From Flavobacteriaceae bacterium (GTDB lineage: Bacteria > Bacteroidota > Bacteroidia > Flavobacteriales > Flavobacteriaceae), in assembly GCA_015488935.1 (NCBI GenBank), contig WFMU01000307.1, forward strand, positions 1 to 8,410: a stretch of 8,410 bases of DNA, given 5' to 3'. A program made the position numbers and the translations under genes. Shown one piece after another: positions 7,785 through 8,410 of this stretch (the first letter of the stretch is position 1; each line of letters opens with the position of its first letter). Below the pieces are notes generated by a model that saw only the letters and a list, made by a program, of their open reading frames with translations, ran no database searches and had not been told where the DNA came from.

Positions 7785-8410
7785 ATGGAAAATATAGAAG
7801 TAAAAGACTTGTTAGAAGCAGGTGTTCACTTTGGACACTTAACAAGAAAATGGAATCCTAATATGGCACCTTATATATACACCGAGCGTAGTGGTGTGCA
7901 TATTATTGATTTATACAAAACCGTTGCTAAAATTGAAGAAGCACAAAAAGCACTTCAAAAAATAGCTGCATCTGGAAGAAAAATTCTTTATGTTGCAACT
8001 AAAAAACAAGCAAAAGACATCGTTGCTGATAAAGCAAAATCTGTAAATATGCCTTATATTACCGAAAGATGGCCAGGAGGAATGTTAACAAACTTTGTTA
8101 CCATCCGTAAAGCCGTTAAAAAAATGGGGCAAATTGATAGAATGAAAGTAGATGGCTCTTTTGACGCATTATCTAAAAGAGAAAAATTACAAATTAATCG
8201 TACTAGAGAAAAACTAGAAAAGAATTTAGGTTCTATTACAGATATGACTCGTTTACCTGGAGCGTTAATCGTTATCGATATTAAACGTGAACATATTGCT
8301 ATTGCAGAAGCTCGTAAATTAAACATTCCAGTCTTTGCAATGGTAGATACTAATTCTGATCCTAGATTAGTAGATTTTGTAATTCCTTCTAACGATGATG
8401 CCTCTAAATC
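7785..8410 (+). CDS. rpsB: 30S ribosomal protein S2, 5' part (runs off the window)
   Basis: The frame from the ATG at 7785 stays open to the last base and gives 208 residues plus two bases of the next codon. S2 is a late-assembling small-subunit protein at the head-body junction. Conserved blocks: LLEAGVHFGHLTRKWNPNM (9-27), YIYTERSGVHIIDLYKT (30-46), ILYVATKKQA (67-76), ITERWPGGMLTNF (92-104), and the closing signature IPVFAMVDTNSDPRLVDFVI (181-200). The missing C-terminus is expected to be a few tens of residues. The start is supported by the standard ENIEVKDLLEAGVHFGH N-terminus. In Bacteroidetes tsf (elongation factor Ts) usually follows, just beyond this window. The opposite-strand frame at 8054-8326 is a shadow of this gene. 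Confidence 0.97.
   Translation, partial: MENIEVKDLLEAGVHFGHLTRKWNPNMAPYIYTERSGVHIIDLYKTVAKIEEAQKALQKIAASGRKILYVATKKQAKDIVADKAKSVNMPYITERWPGGMLTNFVTIRKAVKKMGQIDRMKVDGSFDALSKREKLQINRTREKLEKNLGSITDMTRLPGALIVIDIKREHIAIAEARKLNIPVFAMVDTNSDPRLVDFVIPSNDDASK

Noticed and set aside
8054..8326. 90-residue open frame on the minus strand
   Set aside because: It lies wholly inside rpsB on the opposite strand, whose conserved S2 motifs are unmistakable.

Overview
The window looks like chromosome from a member of the Flavobacteriia (Bacteroidetes). The DNA is AT-rich and Shine-Dalgarno sites are not evident; A-rich stretches precede the start codons instead. At least two promoters match the Bacteroidetes-type TTG / TAnnTTTG pattern. 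The F1 beta and epsilon genes stand as their own atpD-atpC pair, epsilon is the short form, and beta carries an extra segment. A large TonB-dependent receptor with a CarboxypepD_reg-like N-terminal domain and the order rplM-rpsI-rpsB also fit this group. No genus can be assigned from what is visible.

Layout: (1) Positions 2-1184, plus strand, hold the 3' end of a LytS-type sensor kinase overlapping a complete LytTR response regulator. (2) A perfect 16-bp inverted repeat at 1271-1310 is a shared terminator between this pair and the convergent atpD-atpC transcript (1324-3128, minus). (3) Positions 3129-3330 hold the atpD promoter, a leader hairpin, and the terminator of the next gene. (4) Positions 3331-6252, minus, encode an orphan TonB-dependent outer-membrane receptor; its reading frame stays open to 6462 but the signal peptide fixes the start at 6252. 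(5) A 535-base divergent intergenic region carries a candidate receptor promoter and a very clear rplM promoter with a hairpin at the start of the mRNA. (6) rplM, rpsI and the 5' part of rpsB (cut by the window end) follow on the plus strand; a 153-base rpsI-rpsB gap contains nested inverted repeats that look like a structured mRNA leader.

The genes are mainly housekeeping (ATP synthesis, ribosome) plus sensing and outer-membrane uptake. I see no mobile element, CRISPR array, tRNA or rRNA, and no convincing new multi-gene system. The most interesting unexplained parts are non-coding: the rplM leader hairpin, the nested stems before rpsB, and the atpD leader hairpin. The first two are candidates for ribosomal-protein autoregulation, which is inference and untested here.
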